Of a stretch of 64,000 bases of DNA, positions 45,989 to 56,985 are shown in pieces (position 1 is the stretch's first letter; every line of letters starts with the position of its first letter). The stretch is from Strigamia acuminata. Taxonomy: Eukaryota > Arthropoda > Chilopoda > Geophilomorpha > Linotaeniidae. Position numbers and translations under genes: made by a program. The stretch spans positions 5,208,001 through 5,272,000 of the forward strand of contig OX442323.1 in NCBI GenBank assembly GCA_949358305.1, given 5' to 3'. The notes beneath the pieces are model-generated. The model ran no database searches. It was given only the letters and a program-made list of their open reading frames with translations, and was not told the DNA's origin.

Positions 45989-47371
45989 GTGGAGGAATCA
46001 GTAAAGCTTACACAAACACAAACGGATTGTCTGCTAGATTTACAAAACCAAGAACTACAAAGGACAGTGGATAACCGTAATATCACAACTAAAAGAGGGA
46101 GTGGAAAAATAAAACACACTAAACCTGAAGTTATAGAGGAAGAACAAGTTGTTGAAATAAAACAAGAGGAACCAGTTGTTGAGATAAACCAAGAAGAGCA
46201 TTTTCAAGACTCATTATCCCAACAGGAACTTGATTCTTCTTCACCTTTGAAATTAATAAAGCCAAAATTGTTACAATCAGTTTTTGAATTATTAACACCA
46301 ATAAAGATACAAACACCTTTAGTAAATACTAATACTCAGGGATCCACATCAAAAGGAGCGAAATCCAAGATGGCGGACCCAATAGCAGTTCTAACTGACC
46401 TTTTTAGGAGTGTAATGGTACAGAAGCGGGATGTTATTTGTTATGATACAATAAAAGGAAACATCGACCAATGGCTAGTGGCATACGAAGCCACAATAAG
46501 CACGGATGATGAAAGAGTTAAGCATTTACCATTAGCGTTAAAAACTGATGGACTGGCATGGTTTGTGGAGTTATTAAAAAAGAATCCAACATGGACTTGG
46601 ACCGAGTGGAAACCACAACTTGAAACAAAGTTTCGTAGGGGCCAGGAAAATGTTTTAAATACTCTTCACTTCATGAGACATACAGAAGGAACAGCAGATG
46701 CTTACATGAAGAAAGTCTTGGCTGAGTGTGCTTTTGTGTTGCCGGCACTTACTGAAGGACAAAAAATTAATTATGTTTACCAAGGTTTGAAGCCGGCAAT
46801 GCAGCAAATGATGGTGACAGTATTCCCGACTAAACTGGCAGAGATGGAACAAAGACTTAAATTGTATGAGACTATGAAAGTCAAGGATCCAGCGGATGTG
46901 CTGCTGTCACTTTTCAAAAAGGTAGTGGACGAAAAGGTAACTCCAGTAACAGCAGGTAAACTGAGTGGAACTGTAGTAACCCCATTAACCCACGATGAGC
47001 TTTTAGCTGAAAATGCAAGGTTGAGGCAACAGTTATTAGCTTTTGAGACAGAGGATCCGGAGTCGGAAGTACCCATCTTAATAGGAAGCCAGTGGTATGC
47101 ACCAATGAAGCAAAGGGGTCAGAATTTTCAATATAAGAATTTTCAAGGAAGTATTAATAGAGGTGGTAGTCAAAATTATAATATTGACAATAACAACAAT
47201 AGTAATAATAATAATACTCGTTCGTGCGGATGTTATCATCATTTTAGTTGCGAGTTCTATAATCCACCAAGATACCAACAGGATAGAGGTGGTAATGCAG
47301 GAAGACCAAGAAGACGTAGAAGAGAAGGTCCTAATCCTACAGTTAACACGCAACAACAGACGGAAAACTAG
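45989..47371 (+). CDS. gag: Retrotransposon Gag
   Basis: Structural capsid protein of the Ty3/gypsy element. The frame is open from 45947; the first ATG is at 46370 (MADPIAVLTDLF), giving 333 aa, while the acidic upstream part (EEEQVVEIKQEEP) would need a non-ATG start or splicing from further upstream. The capsid-like core shows LPLALKTDGLAWFVELL, WTEWKPQLETKFR and a following helical segment, the classical Retrotrans_gag layout. The C-terminal tail is N-rich with RGG- and arginine-rich patches and a CGCYHHFSC cluster but no CCHC zinc knuckle (C-x2-C-x4-H-x4-C). It overlaps pol by 25 nt. Confidence 0.88.
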   Translation: MEESVKLTQTQTDCLLDLQNQELQRTVDNRNITTKRGSGKIKHTKPEVIEEEQVVEIKQEEPVVEINQEEHFQDSLSQQELDSSSPLKLIKPKLLQSVFELLTPIKIQTPLVNTNTQGSTSKGAKSKMADPIAVLTDLFRSVMVQKRDVICYDTIKGNIDQWLVAYEATISTDDERVKHLPLALKTDGLAWFVELLKKNPTWTWTEWKPQLETKFRRGQENVLNTLHFMRHTEGTADAYMKKVLAECAFVLPALTEGQKINYVYQGLKPAMQQMMVTVFPTKLAEMEQRLKLYETMKVKDPADVLLSLFKKVVDEKVTPVTAGKLSGTVVTPLTHDELLAENARLRQQLLAFETEDPESEVPILIGSQWYAPMKQRGQNFQYKNFQGSINRGGSQNYNIDNNNNSNNNNTRSCGCYHHFSCEFYNPPRYQQDRGGNAGRPRRRRREGPNPTVNTQQQTEN

Positions 47372-50300
47372 CTGAACGGCCACAGAGAAATTGTTACCAT
47401 CCAAATAGAAGTAAGAAGAAGAAGAGAAGATGGAAAAAGGATAACATCACTATAATCGACGTAAAAATTTCGGAGTCATTGTTGGAAATCCCAGTAATTG
47501 TAAAGAATTTGGAAATAAAAGCAGTCATGGACACTGGAGCAAAAAGTAACCTTTTGAGTGAAGAAATAGCAGAAATGTTGCAGTTGAATTACACGCCTAC
47601 GCCAAACATTAGATTGCGAGGAATAGGTAATGATTTAATAACTCCAGTGGGCAAGATAAATTTGAATATTCACATAGGACAATTGCAGTATGCAGTTGAA
47701 GTTTTGATAGTTAGAAATTTCAATTACCAGCTTTTATTGGGTGATCCATTCATGACATTTGCGAGATGTGTTGTCGATTATGACTTACAAAAAATCTTTG
47801 TGGGCCGAAATAGCGGAGTAGAAGCAGTTTTCCCGATGAATAAGACGTATGTGGATCAGAATTATGTAGCAAGAGTGACAAAAAATATAGCAATTCCACC
47901 AATGCACGAATGTGTAGTTCCAGTTAATTTAAGTACAGCTTTGACAACAGAAATGTTTTTGGAACCTTTAGGTAATGTAATCGATAGGTTCGGAATTCTC
48001 TGTTGCAAGACATTGACGAAATTTGAGAACGGCAAAGGCGTAATTCGAGTGGCAAATCCAACATCAAAGTCCATATTTCTACAGGAGAAGTCTGCGATTG
48101 GTAAGGCACATTATATTATTGAAATTGGGTTGTTTGATGAAAAACAAGTAAATTGCTTTGACTCTAACTCCCCAACTGCCAAAGGCATTGGAGGGTTGGA
48201 TGAAAAGCAAGCACATTGCTTTGACTTTGACTCTTCAATAGCCAAAGATAAGATGAATAAGAGTCAACAAGAGCAGATAAAGCAGCTACTCCAAAAGAAT
48301 AAGGACAGGTTTGCCATTTCAGATACAGATTTAGGAAGAGTAACCAACTTTAGCCACAAGATAGATACAGGTGACCATGATCCTATTCACTTGCAGCCGT
48401 ATAGACGATCAATCGCAGAAAAAGAAGTAGAAGCTGAGGAAACAAGGAAATTGTTAGAACAAGGAGTCATTAGGGAATCGGAAAGTCCTTGGAGCGCGCC
48501 AGTCTTGCTCATCAAGAAAAGAGACGGCAAATGGAGGTTTTGTGTTGATTGGAGGAGGTTGAACGCAATTACAAAGAAAATGGTGTACCCACTACCTAGA
48601 ATAGATGACACTTTAGATCAACTAGCAGGGGCCCAGTTTTTCTCGATGATGGATTTAATCCAAGGATACCATCAAGTTGAAATAAATGAACAAGACCGAG
48701 AGAAGACAGCGTTCACCACTTCAACCGGACACTATGAATTTAACGTCCTCGGAATGGGGTTATGTAATAGCCCAGCTGCGTTTCAAAAATTGATGAATAA
48801 AGTATTGGGCAACCTCCTGGGAAAGGTCTGTATAGCCTATCTTGACGACCTTATAATTTTTTCTAAAACATTTGAACAACATTTACAAGACTTGGACTCA
48901 GTTTTCGAAAAACTGCGAATTGCGAATTTGAAGGTGAAGCTGAGTAAATGTACTTTCGGGACCAATACCATCCGGTATCTCGGACATGTAATTGATTCAG
49001 AGGGCGTTTCACCAGATCCACGAAATCTCGAGTCTGTGGCAAAATTTCCGGTGCCACTAAATGTCAAACAATTAAGGGGATTTTTGGGTTTGTGTTCATA
49101 TTATAGAAAATTCATTTTAGGATTTGCTGATATTTCCAAACCCTTGGTCAACCTTACGAAGAAAGACGAGAAATTCGACTGGGGACCGCCTCATGAAGAA
49201 GCATTTAAGCGACTAAGAACAGCTTTGGTAACGGTACCTGTGCTGGCTCACCCCAATTTCGCACAGCCATTTATAATATCGACGGACGCTAGTGCTTACG
49301 GTCTTGGAGCTATCCTGAAGCAGAAGATCAATAATCAGGAGCATGTTATATGCTATGCAAGTAGGTTGCTGAGCCAAGCCGAACAGAACTATACCGCGAC
49401 GGAAAGAGAATGTCTCGCCATATTGTTCGGCATAGAGAAGTATCGACCTTACTTGTACGGAAAGAAGTTTACCATCATCACGGACCATTCAGCCCTTCAA
49501 TGGCTGAAAAGCGTCAAGAATCCAAATGGTAGGTTAGCACGATGGAGTCTGCAATTGGTTGATTACGATTATGATGTACTGCATAAGTCGGGCAAGAAAC
49601 ACACAGATGCCGATGCATTAAGTAGAATTCCAGAAGAGGTTGGTGGAGAAGAAATCATAGAAATTCCTTCACTGGCTCTCGAGAATCTCAATTTGCCTGC
49701 TGAGCAGCGCAAAGATCAGAAGATTTTGGAAATCATCACAACCTTGCAGAAAAATGAGCAACTTCCGCGCAACAGAAGACGAACGCTAAAGCAATTCGTA
49801 CTTCAAGGCGATACATTGTTTAAGAAGAAGAAATTTGATTCCTTAAACACGGAAGAATTGTTGTATGTTCCGCAGCATTTACGCAGGTGCGTATTAGTTG
49901 AAATGCATGACGGTCTTACAGGAGCTCATTTAGGCCTTAACAAAACGTGGAAGAGAATAAGAACAAGATTCTTCTGGCCTAAGATCTATAGGGACGTGAG
50001 GAATCACGTACTCTCATGTTCATCGTGTGCAAGTGCAAAAACTATGACAACGCCACCAAAAGGATTGATGCAACCGTGGTCGACAGTGTCGAGACCGTTT
50101 GAAAGAGTCGCCATAGACACATTAGGAAGTTTTCCAACATCTGATACAGGAAACAAATATGTTTTCATTATTACGGATTATTTGTCACGCACTGCAATAG
50201 CTAGAGCAGCACCAGCTTGCACAGCTCTTGAAGCAGCGAAAGCACTTGTTTATGAAGTCATGGTGAAAGAAGGAAGCCCACGAGAGATTTTGAGTGATAA

Positions 50301-51279
50301 GGGAACAGAATACAGAAATGAGATGATTAAAGAGATATCTGCATTATTCAAATCCGTCCACAAGAACACTTCCGGATACCATCCAAGAACAAATGGGCTC
50401 ACGGAAAGATTTAATGCAACATTAGCAAAAATGTTGCAGAATTATGTAAATAAAGATCACACGGATTGGGATGAATTTTTGCCATTTCTTCTTTTCTCTT
50501 ATAATACTGGAGTCCATGAAACAACAGGTTATACCCCTTATTATTTAATGCGAGGCTATGAAGCTGATCTCAACGTGGATGTCAACTTAAATCTTCCTCG
50601 AAAAGAATTCACTTTGCATACTTCCAGATTTATCAGGGAAGCAAGGAGAATTTCTAATGAACGGATACAAGAACAAGGTGAAAAAAGCAAGAAACGCTTT
50701 GATTTGGACAGAGTACATGTGGAGTTCGATCCAGGAGAGCTAGTATATTTGAAAACACCAAATAGAAAGGTTGGTTTGAGCGAGAAACTCCTGCCACAAT
50801 TCTCTGGTCCATATGAGATAGTGCGAAGAACAGCACCAAATGATTACGAAATTCGAAGTTCGTCAGGTAAGAAAATGGATATTGTAAACATAGAGCGATT
50901 AAAACCATACAAGGCAAGAGAAGAAATCTCAGATGACATCATGAAACCTTTAACATCTAAAAAGGTTACATTTGCCGAGGATTTGACAGAAACAGACAAA
51001 CAGAATGAAATAGTCACGAAAAACAACGAAAATTCGTCAAACAAACCTGTTTCTGCGGCAACGGAACGTTTCATTGACGATGATGACCAAATATCATTAC
51101 GAGGCCTATTCGAGAATGAACTTCCGGTGAAAAGTGAGAAAAATCAACTACCGAAACCGTCACCAGGTGTCGCAAGTGCGGTTGACAACGACGCGCACGC
51201 GCGACTGCCTGAAATTGGCAGTTTCCGGTCACGCCGCCTACGAAAGCAGGATCGACGCGATTACACCACATTTTATTAG
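47347..51279 (+). CDS. pol: Retrotransposon Pol: protease, reverse transcriptase, RNase H, integrase
   Basis: The frame is open from 47347 in the -1 frame relative to gag, 1310 codons; no ATG lies near its start, so it is probably made by frameshifting. Protease: D-T-G-A with D at about residue 62. Reverse transcriptase: WRFCVDWRRLNAIT, FSMMDLIQGYHQ, and YLDD at residues 498-501. RNase H: TDASAYGLGAIL, ATERECLAILFGIEKYR and TDHSALQWL. Integrase: H-H-C-C zinc motif (AHLGLNKTW ... CSSCASAK), then catalytic D924, D984 and E1020 with exactly 35 residues between the last two (D,D35E). The C terminus has a GPYEIV (GPY/F) module. No stop or frameshift interrupts it, so the element may be competent. 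Confidence 0.95.
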   Translation, partial: HATTDGKLAERPQRNCYHPNRSKKKKRRWKKDNITIIDVKISESLLEIPVIVKNLEIKAVMDTGAKSNLLSEEIAEMLQLNYTPTPNIRLRGIGNDLITPVGKINLNIHIGQLQYAVEVLIVRNFNYQLLLGDPFMTFARCVVDYDLQKIFVGRNSGVEAVFPMNKTYVDQNYVARVTKNIAIPPMHECVVPVNLSTALTTEMFLEPLGNVIDRFGILCCKTLTKFENGKGVIRVANPTSKSIFLQEKSAIGKAHYIIEIGLFDEKQVNCFDSNSPTAKGIGGLDEKQAHCFDFDSSIAKDKMNKSQQEQIKQLLQKNKDRFAISDTDLGRVTNFSHKIDTGDHDPIHLQPYRRSIAEKEVEAEETRKLLEQGVIRESESPWSAPVLLIKKRDGKWRFCVDWRRLNAITKKMVYPLPRIDDTLDQLAGAQFFSMMDLIQGYHQVEINEQDREKTAFTTSTGHYEFNVLGMGLCNSPAAFQKLMNKVLGNLLGKVCIAYLDDLIIFSKTFEQHLQDLDSVFEKLRIANLKVKLSKCTFGTNTIRYLGHVIDSEGVSPDPRNLESVAKFPVPLNVKQLRGFLGLCSYYRKFILGFADISKPLVNLTKKDEKFDWGPPHEEAFKRLRTALVTVPVLAHPNFAQPFIISTDASAYGLGAILKQKINNQEHVICYASRLLSQAEQNYTATERECLAILFGIEKYRPYLYGKKFTIITDHSALQWLKSVKNPNGRLARWSLQLVDYDYDVLHKSGKKHTDADALSRIPEEVGGEEIIEIPSLALENLNLPAEQRKDQKILEIITTLQKNEQLPRNRRRTLKQFVLQGDTLFKKKKFDSLNTEELLYVPQHLRRCVLVEMHDGLTGAHLGLNKTWKRIRTRFFWPKIYRDVRNHVLSCSSCASAKTMTTPPKGLMQPWSTVSRPFERVAIDTLGSFPTSDTGNKYVFIITDYLSRTAIARAAPACTALEAAKALVYEVMVKEGSPREILSDKGTEYRNEMIKEISALFKSVHKNTSGYHPRTNGLTERFNATLAKMLQNYVNKDHTDWDEFLPFLLFSYNTGVHETTGYTPYYLMRGYEADLNVDVNLNLPRKEFTLHTSRFIREARRISNERIQEQGEKSKKRFDLDRVHVEFDPGELVYLKTPNRKVGLSEKLLPQFSGPYEIVRRTAPNDYEIRSSSGKKMDIVNIERLKPYKAREEISDDIMKPLTSKKVTFAEDLTETDKQNEIVTKNNENSSNKPVSAATERFIDDDDQISLRGLFENELPVKSEKNQLPKPSPGVASAVDNDAHARLPEIGSFRSRRLRKQDRRDYTTFY
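47362..47371 (+). promoter_or_regulatory. Candidate -1 frameshift site at the gag-pol overlap
   Basis: GGAAAAC is followed directly by the gag stop TAG. In the gag frame it reads GAA AAC TAG; slipping back one base gives GGA AAA CTA GCT and continues into pol. It is not a perfect X-XXY-YYZ heptamer (GGA instead of GGG). No downstream pseudoknot was assessed. Confidence 0.45.
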
Positions 51280-52075
51280 GTTGTGTCAAAGAAAGCACAA
51301 GTAAATTGTAGCGACCCGAGACAAAGCCTGATTTAAGTCTTAACAAACTTCATTTCAACGAGTTTTTGTGTGAAAGTAGGTATTGTTGTGGAATAATTAA
51401 ATTAAAATCTGATAATGCGGAGAATTTGAGACGAAGTCAACGTGATTATTTGAAATTGCACTGAAGTTATTGACTTAGGAATTTTTCACATTGAATATTT
51501 AATAAGTTTAGACATAATAAATTCATAGCTATTACATTTGAATAATAATCGCAATAGATAGATTGGACATTAAATGGAATTCAACTGGAATCAACTTGAG
51601 ATACATAATCGACCGGGATTGGATGCGTCACGCGCACCCAATTCATCTCAGACATCGCATCCTATATGTACGAATTGGCCCAAAAACAACTGGAGCCGTT
51701 CAAAGAGGAGACTGGAAAATTTAAACCTTTTCCAGTGTAAATTTTATTTGTTTTGTTTATTTTTGTGTATTTTTAGTTAAAATGTGAATTAATAATTTTG
51801 TATAGAAAATAGCGAAAAAACGAAGAAAAAAAGTAATATAATGTAGATGAGAAAATCCAAAAAGTGTTATTATGAATAATTGGTGTAGCATTGAAATATA
51901 TTGATTGACATTGAAATTTTCTTTTGTAAATTTTATTCTGACTAAATGACATGAAGATATGAATAACACATGGGAATGACTCATAATTTAATGTTTAAAA
52001 TAAGGATTATTAGAATGAATAACACGAGGGTAGCTTAAAATTTTGATTGCTTTGGTTTTTGGAGACCAAAAAACT

Positions 52076-52086
52076 AAAAGAGGGAG
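52076..52086 (+). promoter_or_regulatory. Polypurine tract
   Basis: AAAAGAGGGAG directly before the 3' LTR (one base spacing), the usual plus-strand primer site of LTR retrotransposons. Confidence 0.8.
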
Positions 52087-52087
52087 T

Positions 52088-52566
52088 TGTCATGCGGTTG
52101 AGTCGCGTCGTCTGCCGACCGTCTCAAACCAGCACAAATGTTATTAGAGTTGTCAAAATTTATCACTAGACTGCGTACGTGATGGTGACATCACGGGCGA
52201 GTCAATTGGAACTAACTCAGGGGGGTGACTTGAGTATAAAAGAGCGACTTTGGCTCTTAGAGCTCAGTCTTCCCAGGACTTCTAATGATTAATGTTTCAG
52301 CCAGTATATGGCATGATTAGTTTACAAATAAGAGAGAAGGTGTTATTCATGTCTTTAGTCTAATGTTTACTTTGCTTTTAGGTTTAGTCTTAAGTTTATT
52401 TGATTTATGTTTTAAGTTTATGTTTTGTAATTAAAGAATAAAAGAACATAGTTTATATTTCAACCTAAACTCTGACTCCTGTTCATTTCACTCTTAGTTA
52501 TTAAATGATGTTCATCAAAATAGTTATAAGTTACGTGGTCATTATTGGCCAGTTGGCCACGTAACA
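52088..52566 (+). repeat. 3' LTR
   Basis: Same 479-bp length as the 5' LTR and no difference found on reading through. Followed by the ATAG target duplication. Confidence 0.96.
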
Positions 52567-52877
52567 ATAGATAAAGTTATGTAATTGATGGCATTTGATT
52601 TTGAAACACAGTTCACATCCAGTTGACATTTTCTTCACATCCGAATGAAAATTCACGAAAATCCACAAAATAAAAGCGTATTTGGGTTAAATTGAGTAAT
52701 CTTTGCTTAATATAATGCTTATTTGAGATACCAAGACCATTTTATTAGCCAATTTCCGTTTTTGTATATTTTTAAAAAAAATTCCATCTACGTCAGTAAA
52801 GGTCAACGTTTCACTCTAACTGGGTGGATCGCATGTAACTTTTGATATTAAATTACCAATTGCAATTAACGCGAGTA

Positions 52878-55032
52878 ATGCCATTGCACAGCAACATGTT
52901 CCCGAAGCAACCACGAGTCTTTTTCCTCCTCCTGTTTCTCTCGAACATTCGCCACTCCCTTTTGATCGCAGAAAACTCAATCTTAACCGATGTGTGTCAA
53001 GATAGGAACCGATGCCACAAAATAACAAACACACTCGCCTACAGCGCGCGCTCTTGTTACTGCGAAGAAGATAATTGTTGGTTTTACAACGACTGCTGCG
53101 TGGATGTCGAACCCAAACCCGACAACGATGAAACCACTAAACCGAACTGCCAACCGGTCGCCACCCTCCACAAAGTAAGTTTCTCTTTAAAAAAAATAAA
53201 AAATTTATTTAATTTTTAATTTTTCACCACGAAAATAATTTTTACAGACATATTACACGGTTAGTTCGTGTCCCGCGACTTGGTTAGACGACAACACACG
53301 TTCGTTGTGCGCGAAAGACGTCGACTCGGATAATTATCACTACATTTTGGATTTGCCATTCCAAAGTAACGACACGAAAATACTTTACGCCAACGCGTAC
53401 TGCGCCATGTGCAACCAAGATTCGTCGCAAAACATGTTAGAAATTAAAATAATATGCCCGATGATCTGCCATATGGCCATACTCGACAAATACACTTACG
53501 ACGCACCAAACCTCAATTGGAAACACCCAATCTCGAACAAAACGGCCACGGTCAGCGTGAGTGGACACTCGCTAAGACAATGCGACGTCGTAACCGACTG
53601 TGTCGACGATTGGGGCGCCGACAACACCTCGTTTCAATGCCACGCTTTCACCAATTACGTATCAACCATCCACTGGCCGACAATCTATTACAAAAACATT
53701 TACTGCGCCATTTGTAATCGCGTAAATGTTTCCGACGTCATTTGTGGAGGTTATTTTGAACTGGACAAAATTTCTGTGTACACCGATTACTCTCGAGGAT
53801 CCCCGAGCGGATCCTACACGGCCCTCATGGACTTCTCCAACCGCGAAACGAACTGTCCTTCCGGTACCCTGCACCACTCTGGGTCCTGTCTTCCGTTCGT
53901 GTGCGGGAGGGGTTTCGTGGCGCAAAATGATCTCTGTGTCGCCATCTCGCAGAACGCCACTCAGAACGCGACGATGAGTTGCGAGGCAACGCCAGTACCG
54001 ATCGAGGAACTTCATTTCCTCGACAACGGGTCCGTGTACATAAATTCCACGGATAAATTCTATAATATCGACGAATACGAACAATTTAACGAATCTGTTT
54101 ACATCGTGTGTTTACACGCCGACGGCGACGATTTCGTCGGTTCCGACTCGTTCGTGCAGACACTTTTGACTCGGATTTGCTTGACCGTGTCCATCGTTTC
54201 GTTGGCCGCTCACGTGGCCGTACACGCGACCATCGGAAACTACAAGAAAATCGCGGACAAGAATCTCATGAATTTATCCTGCGCGCTTTTCCTCGCGCAA
54301 CTTCTTTATTTAATCGGAAACGCCGTCGTTTTTCACCGACCCGTCTGTTACGCATTCGCCGTTTTCTGCCATTATTTCTTCCTCGTGGTCGTCTTCTGGA
54401 TGAACGTCATGTCGTTCGATATTTGCTGCACGATAACGCGATCCGAGGTGAAGACAAACTCCAAAAAGACGTTCGCGGGTTATTTGGCGTATTCGTGGCT
54501 CCTCCCGCTCCTCATCGTCGTCTCAAGCATTTGCGTCGATCAGACCGACATTGTGCCCGCAATCAGACCTCGTTATGGGCTTCGGACGTGTTGGATTTCG
54601 CACTGGCGGGCGCAAATCGTGTTCTTCGGTTTGCCGCTCGCGGTAGTTTTGATGGAGAATGTTTTCTTCTTTGCGCTCACTGCTTACGGGATCCACAAAA
54701 CGAGCAAACTCACTCGGCGCATGGTCAAATCGAGGGAGTCCGAACGATTCAATCTGTACGTCAAGTTGGCTTTCGTCATGGGCGCCACTTGGATCCTGGG
54801 GTTCGTTTTGGCGCTGACCGACTCCGAGGGGCTCAAATACGTTTATATAGTGTTCAACGCGTCGCAAGGCACCTTCGTGTTGCTGGTTTTCACGTTGAAA
54901 CGTCGCATTTTGATGAAATTCAGGGATAAATTGTCGGGCACAAAGAGAATTTCCAGCACGATAACTACGACGACGAAATCGACGAGTTCGACTCAAATTT
55001 CCTGCATAAAACCCTTGAATGTGGATGAATAA
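52878..55032 (+). CDS. Methuselah-like GPCR with N-terminal somatomedin-B-like domain, copy 2
   Basis: Tandem paralogue of 42675-44756. Exons 52878-53174 and 53248-55032 (intron 73 bp, phase 0, same place as in copy 1) give 693 aa; a second in-frame ATG at 52896 would shorten it by 6. The signal segment VFFLLLFLSNI is followed by RSCYCEEDNCWFYNDCCVDV, the somatomedin-B-like cluster. Shared landmarks are LDLPFQS, CAMCNQD, CAICNRV, VFWMNVMSFDI, RYGLRTCWIS, ATWILGFVLAL and FNASQGTFVLLVFTLKRR. The coding sequence is markedly richer in G and C than its surroundings, as in copy 1. The cytoplasmic tail is rich in Ser and Thr. Ligand unknown. Confidence 0.88.
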
Positions 55033-55674
55033 TTTGGAGAAAAAGAATTATTCGTATTTTAATAAAATACGAATAAATTTTCCCCATTTAATCATCGATA
55101 AAATACTATTTTGTCGTTGATTAAAGGGGAAAAATTTCATTCTATTGGCTAATTAGTGAGCCATTTTGTGATAATTCACATTCCTTGGGTGGAGCGTTGC
55201 TTGATATTAAATTAGTTTTAATTAGCTAAAACAATTCTCACGGATAAACATGGTCCAGTGAGGAGTGTTTTTTATTTTTGACAATTTTTTGACCAAAAAA
55301 AGCATTTTATATTAAAAAATTAGATTTTTTTTCTTACATTTCTTATATTTATATCAAAATTAATGTAAATATCAATGAAAAATTAGGTTTAAAAATGACA
55401 AAATTAATATTTAAGTGAATTTAGAATTCATGTTTTATTTATTTATATTTATATACTTATTTAAAAAAAAAAAAAAAAAAATATCAATAATTAAACAATT
55501 TTTTCATTTTTTCCTTTTTGATAATAAGTTTTAAAAAATATTCACAAATTTCAATAGCAAAACATACACAAAAAGTTGCTCTATTCGTTTAAAAAAATAT
55601 TTCGCAACTCTCTTTTTGTAAAATTTCCACATTTTGTGTCTAAAAAAAACCAAACAAATGTATATCTCACTATA
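55033..55674. other. AT-rich spacer between convergent genes
   Basis: Separates the end of the second receptor (plus) from the end of the Josephin gene (minus). It contains AATAAA-like signals near 55062 and an A-run at 55462-55481, and nothing else recognisable. Confidence 0.6.
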
Positions 55675-56985
55675 TTATGCACTTTTACCGCAGTGCGAGT
55701 CCGGACTTGAACTTGATTCACTAGCTGTGATATATTCCACGCTTTCACTGAACGAATTAAATTCCGTGCTCCCTATCCGCCACGACTCGGTTTCCTTCAC
55801 TTCTTTTTTCACTATCACAAAAATCTCTCGTTCGGGCATTTCAATCTGTCGCCTTAAATAAACCAACAATTCACTTTCCTATTTAAAAAAACAAAAATAA
55901 AAAGATCAATTTCTGTGGGAAAATGATGAATTTTACGCAGTACTTGGCCGATGAATTCAGGTTTGTCCAATTTCGAGTCGAAATTGTAAAATGTGTCTTC
56001 GATTTGACGTATTGCGATCCAATGTTTCCGCTGGATTGGAAGTTTGACGAATCCTAAGAAATATTCTGTTGGAATATTTAAAATAAATCCTTGGATGTTA
56101 TAAAAGTTTAAGCACGATGGATCTCTATTTAAAAAAACAAAATTAAAATTAAAATTAAAAAACCAAAAAATATATATATTTAATTCAAAACCGATTTACC
56201 TTCTTTTGTCAAACCAAATAGCTTCGCAGTTTTTTAACTGTAACGCGGCCATTATGACGTTCACATCGTAGTTACCCAATCCAAAAAGGCTTTTATGGGG
56301 ATTTAAGAAATGATTAGGCGATAAACTGAAAATAAAAAACAGGTATGTAATCATTTTACGGCTTGTATATTCGAAATAATGCATTTTAATGTCCAAAAAA
56401 TAAACTCACAGTTGCAAAAATGCACTTTGTATGTCAAAATATAAACCATTTAACAACAAATTGAATTTTTAATACAAAAATATTAAATTTTTATACAAAA
56501 AATGAATTTTTAGGGAATAAAAATTCATTTTTAATGCAAAAATTAAATTTTTAGAAAATAAAAATTCATTTTTAATGCAAAAATTGAATTTTTAGAAAAT
56601 AAAAATTCATTTTTAATGCAAAAATTAAATTTTTAGGGAATAAAAATTCATTTTTAATGCAAAAATTAAATTTTTAGAAAATAAAAACTCATTTTAAATA
56701 CAAAAATTAAATTTTTAGGAATAAAAATTCATTTTTCAACTGGTCAAATGATGCACAAAAATGTTCGAATAGTATAAATACAAATATGAACGTTCTTCGG
56801 ATTGGTTAGGCACATTTGTTGCTGAAAATAGATGGTTTTCATACTTACTTGTAACAAATTTCATCTAAGAGCTCTTTAGTGAAGGCTGATGGATTTTGAA
56901 ATAAATTATTTAAAGCGTGAAGAGCGCATAGTTCTTTTACTTGTTTCTCATGATACATCACCCTCATGAGTCTCATTTTCGACAT
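55675..56985 (-). CDS. Josephin-domain deubiquitinase (JOSD1/2-like), 215 aa
   Basis: Cysteine protease that removes ubiquitin; the small Josephin proteins act at the membrane and in the cytosol. Exons on the minus strand: 56849-56985, 56200-56325, 55944-56124 and 55675-55878, giving 648 nt with matching phases. ATG at 56985 ([15 protein letters not shown]). Catalytic features: nucleophile Cys in [10 protein letters not shown], catalytic His in [10 protein letters not shown], and Asn/Asp in TFYNFDSKL. Conserved [20 protein letters not shown] and [20 protein letters not shown] match the Josephin fold closely. The C-terminal exon ([20 protein letters not shown] then VIVKKEV) ends in a Ser-rich tail slightly longer than in JOSD1/2 (about 190-200 aa). 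Intron 1 contains the minisatellite at 56455-56735. Confidence 0.93.
56455..56735. repeat. Minisatellite of about 40-bp period in Josephin intron 1
   Basis: Seven or so units alternating AAAAATTCATTTTTAATGC and AAAAATTAAATTTTTAG. The 40-bp unit behaves like two 20-bp halves sharing the AAAATT-A-TTTT core of the other minisatellites. Confidence 0.9.

Larger units (their letters stand above)
44873..52566 (+). mobile_element. Complete Ty3/gypsy LTR retrotransposon, 7694 bp
   Basis: Two 479-bp LTRs that look identical when read against each other, bounded by TG...CA, with ATAG target duplication at 44869-44872 and 52567-52570. Order: LTR, primer-binding site, gag, pol (protease, reverse transcriptase, RNase H, integrase), polypurine tract, LTR. 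No env frame is visible between pol and the 3' LTR (51280-52087 holds only short frames). Domain order PR-RT-RH-IN defines the Ty3/gypsy group. The lack of LTR divergence and intact frames suggest a very recent insertion. It sits 112 bp after the stop codon of the first receptor gene and separates the tandem receptors. Confidence 0.96.

Noticed and set aside
51574-51780. 68-codon frame after pol considered as env
   Set aside because: Too short, with no signal peptide plus fusion or transmembrane layout.
54108-54996. Long open frames overlapping the second receptor on both strands
   Set aside because: Shadows of the GC-rich receptor coding sequence; the receptor frame has the 7TM homology.
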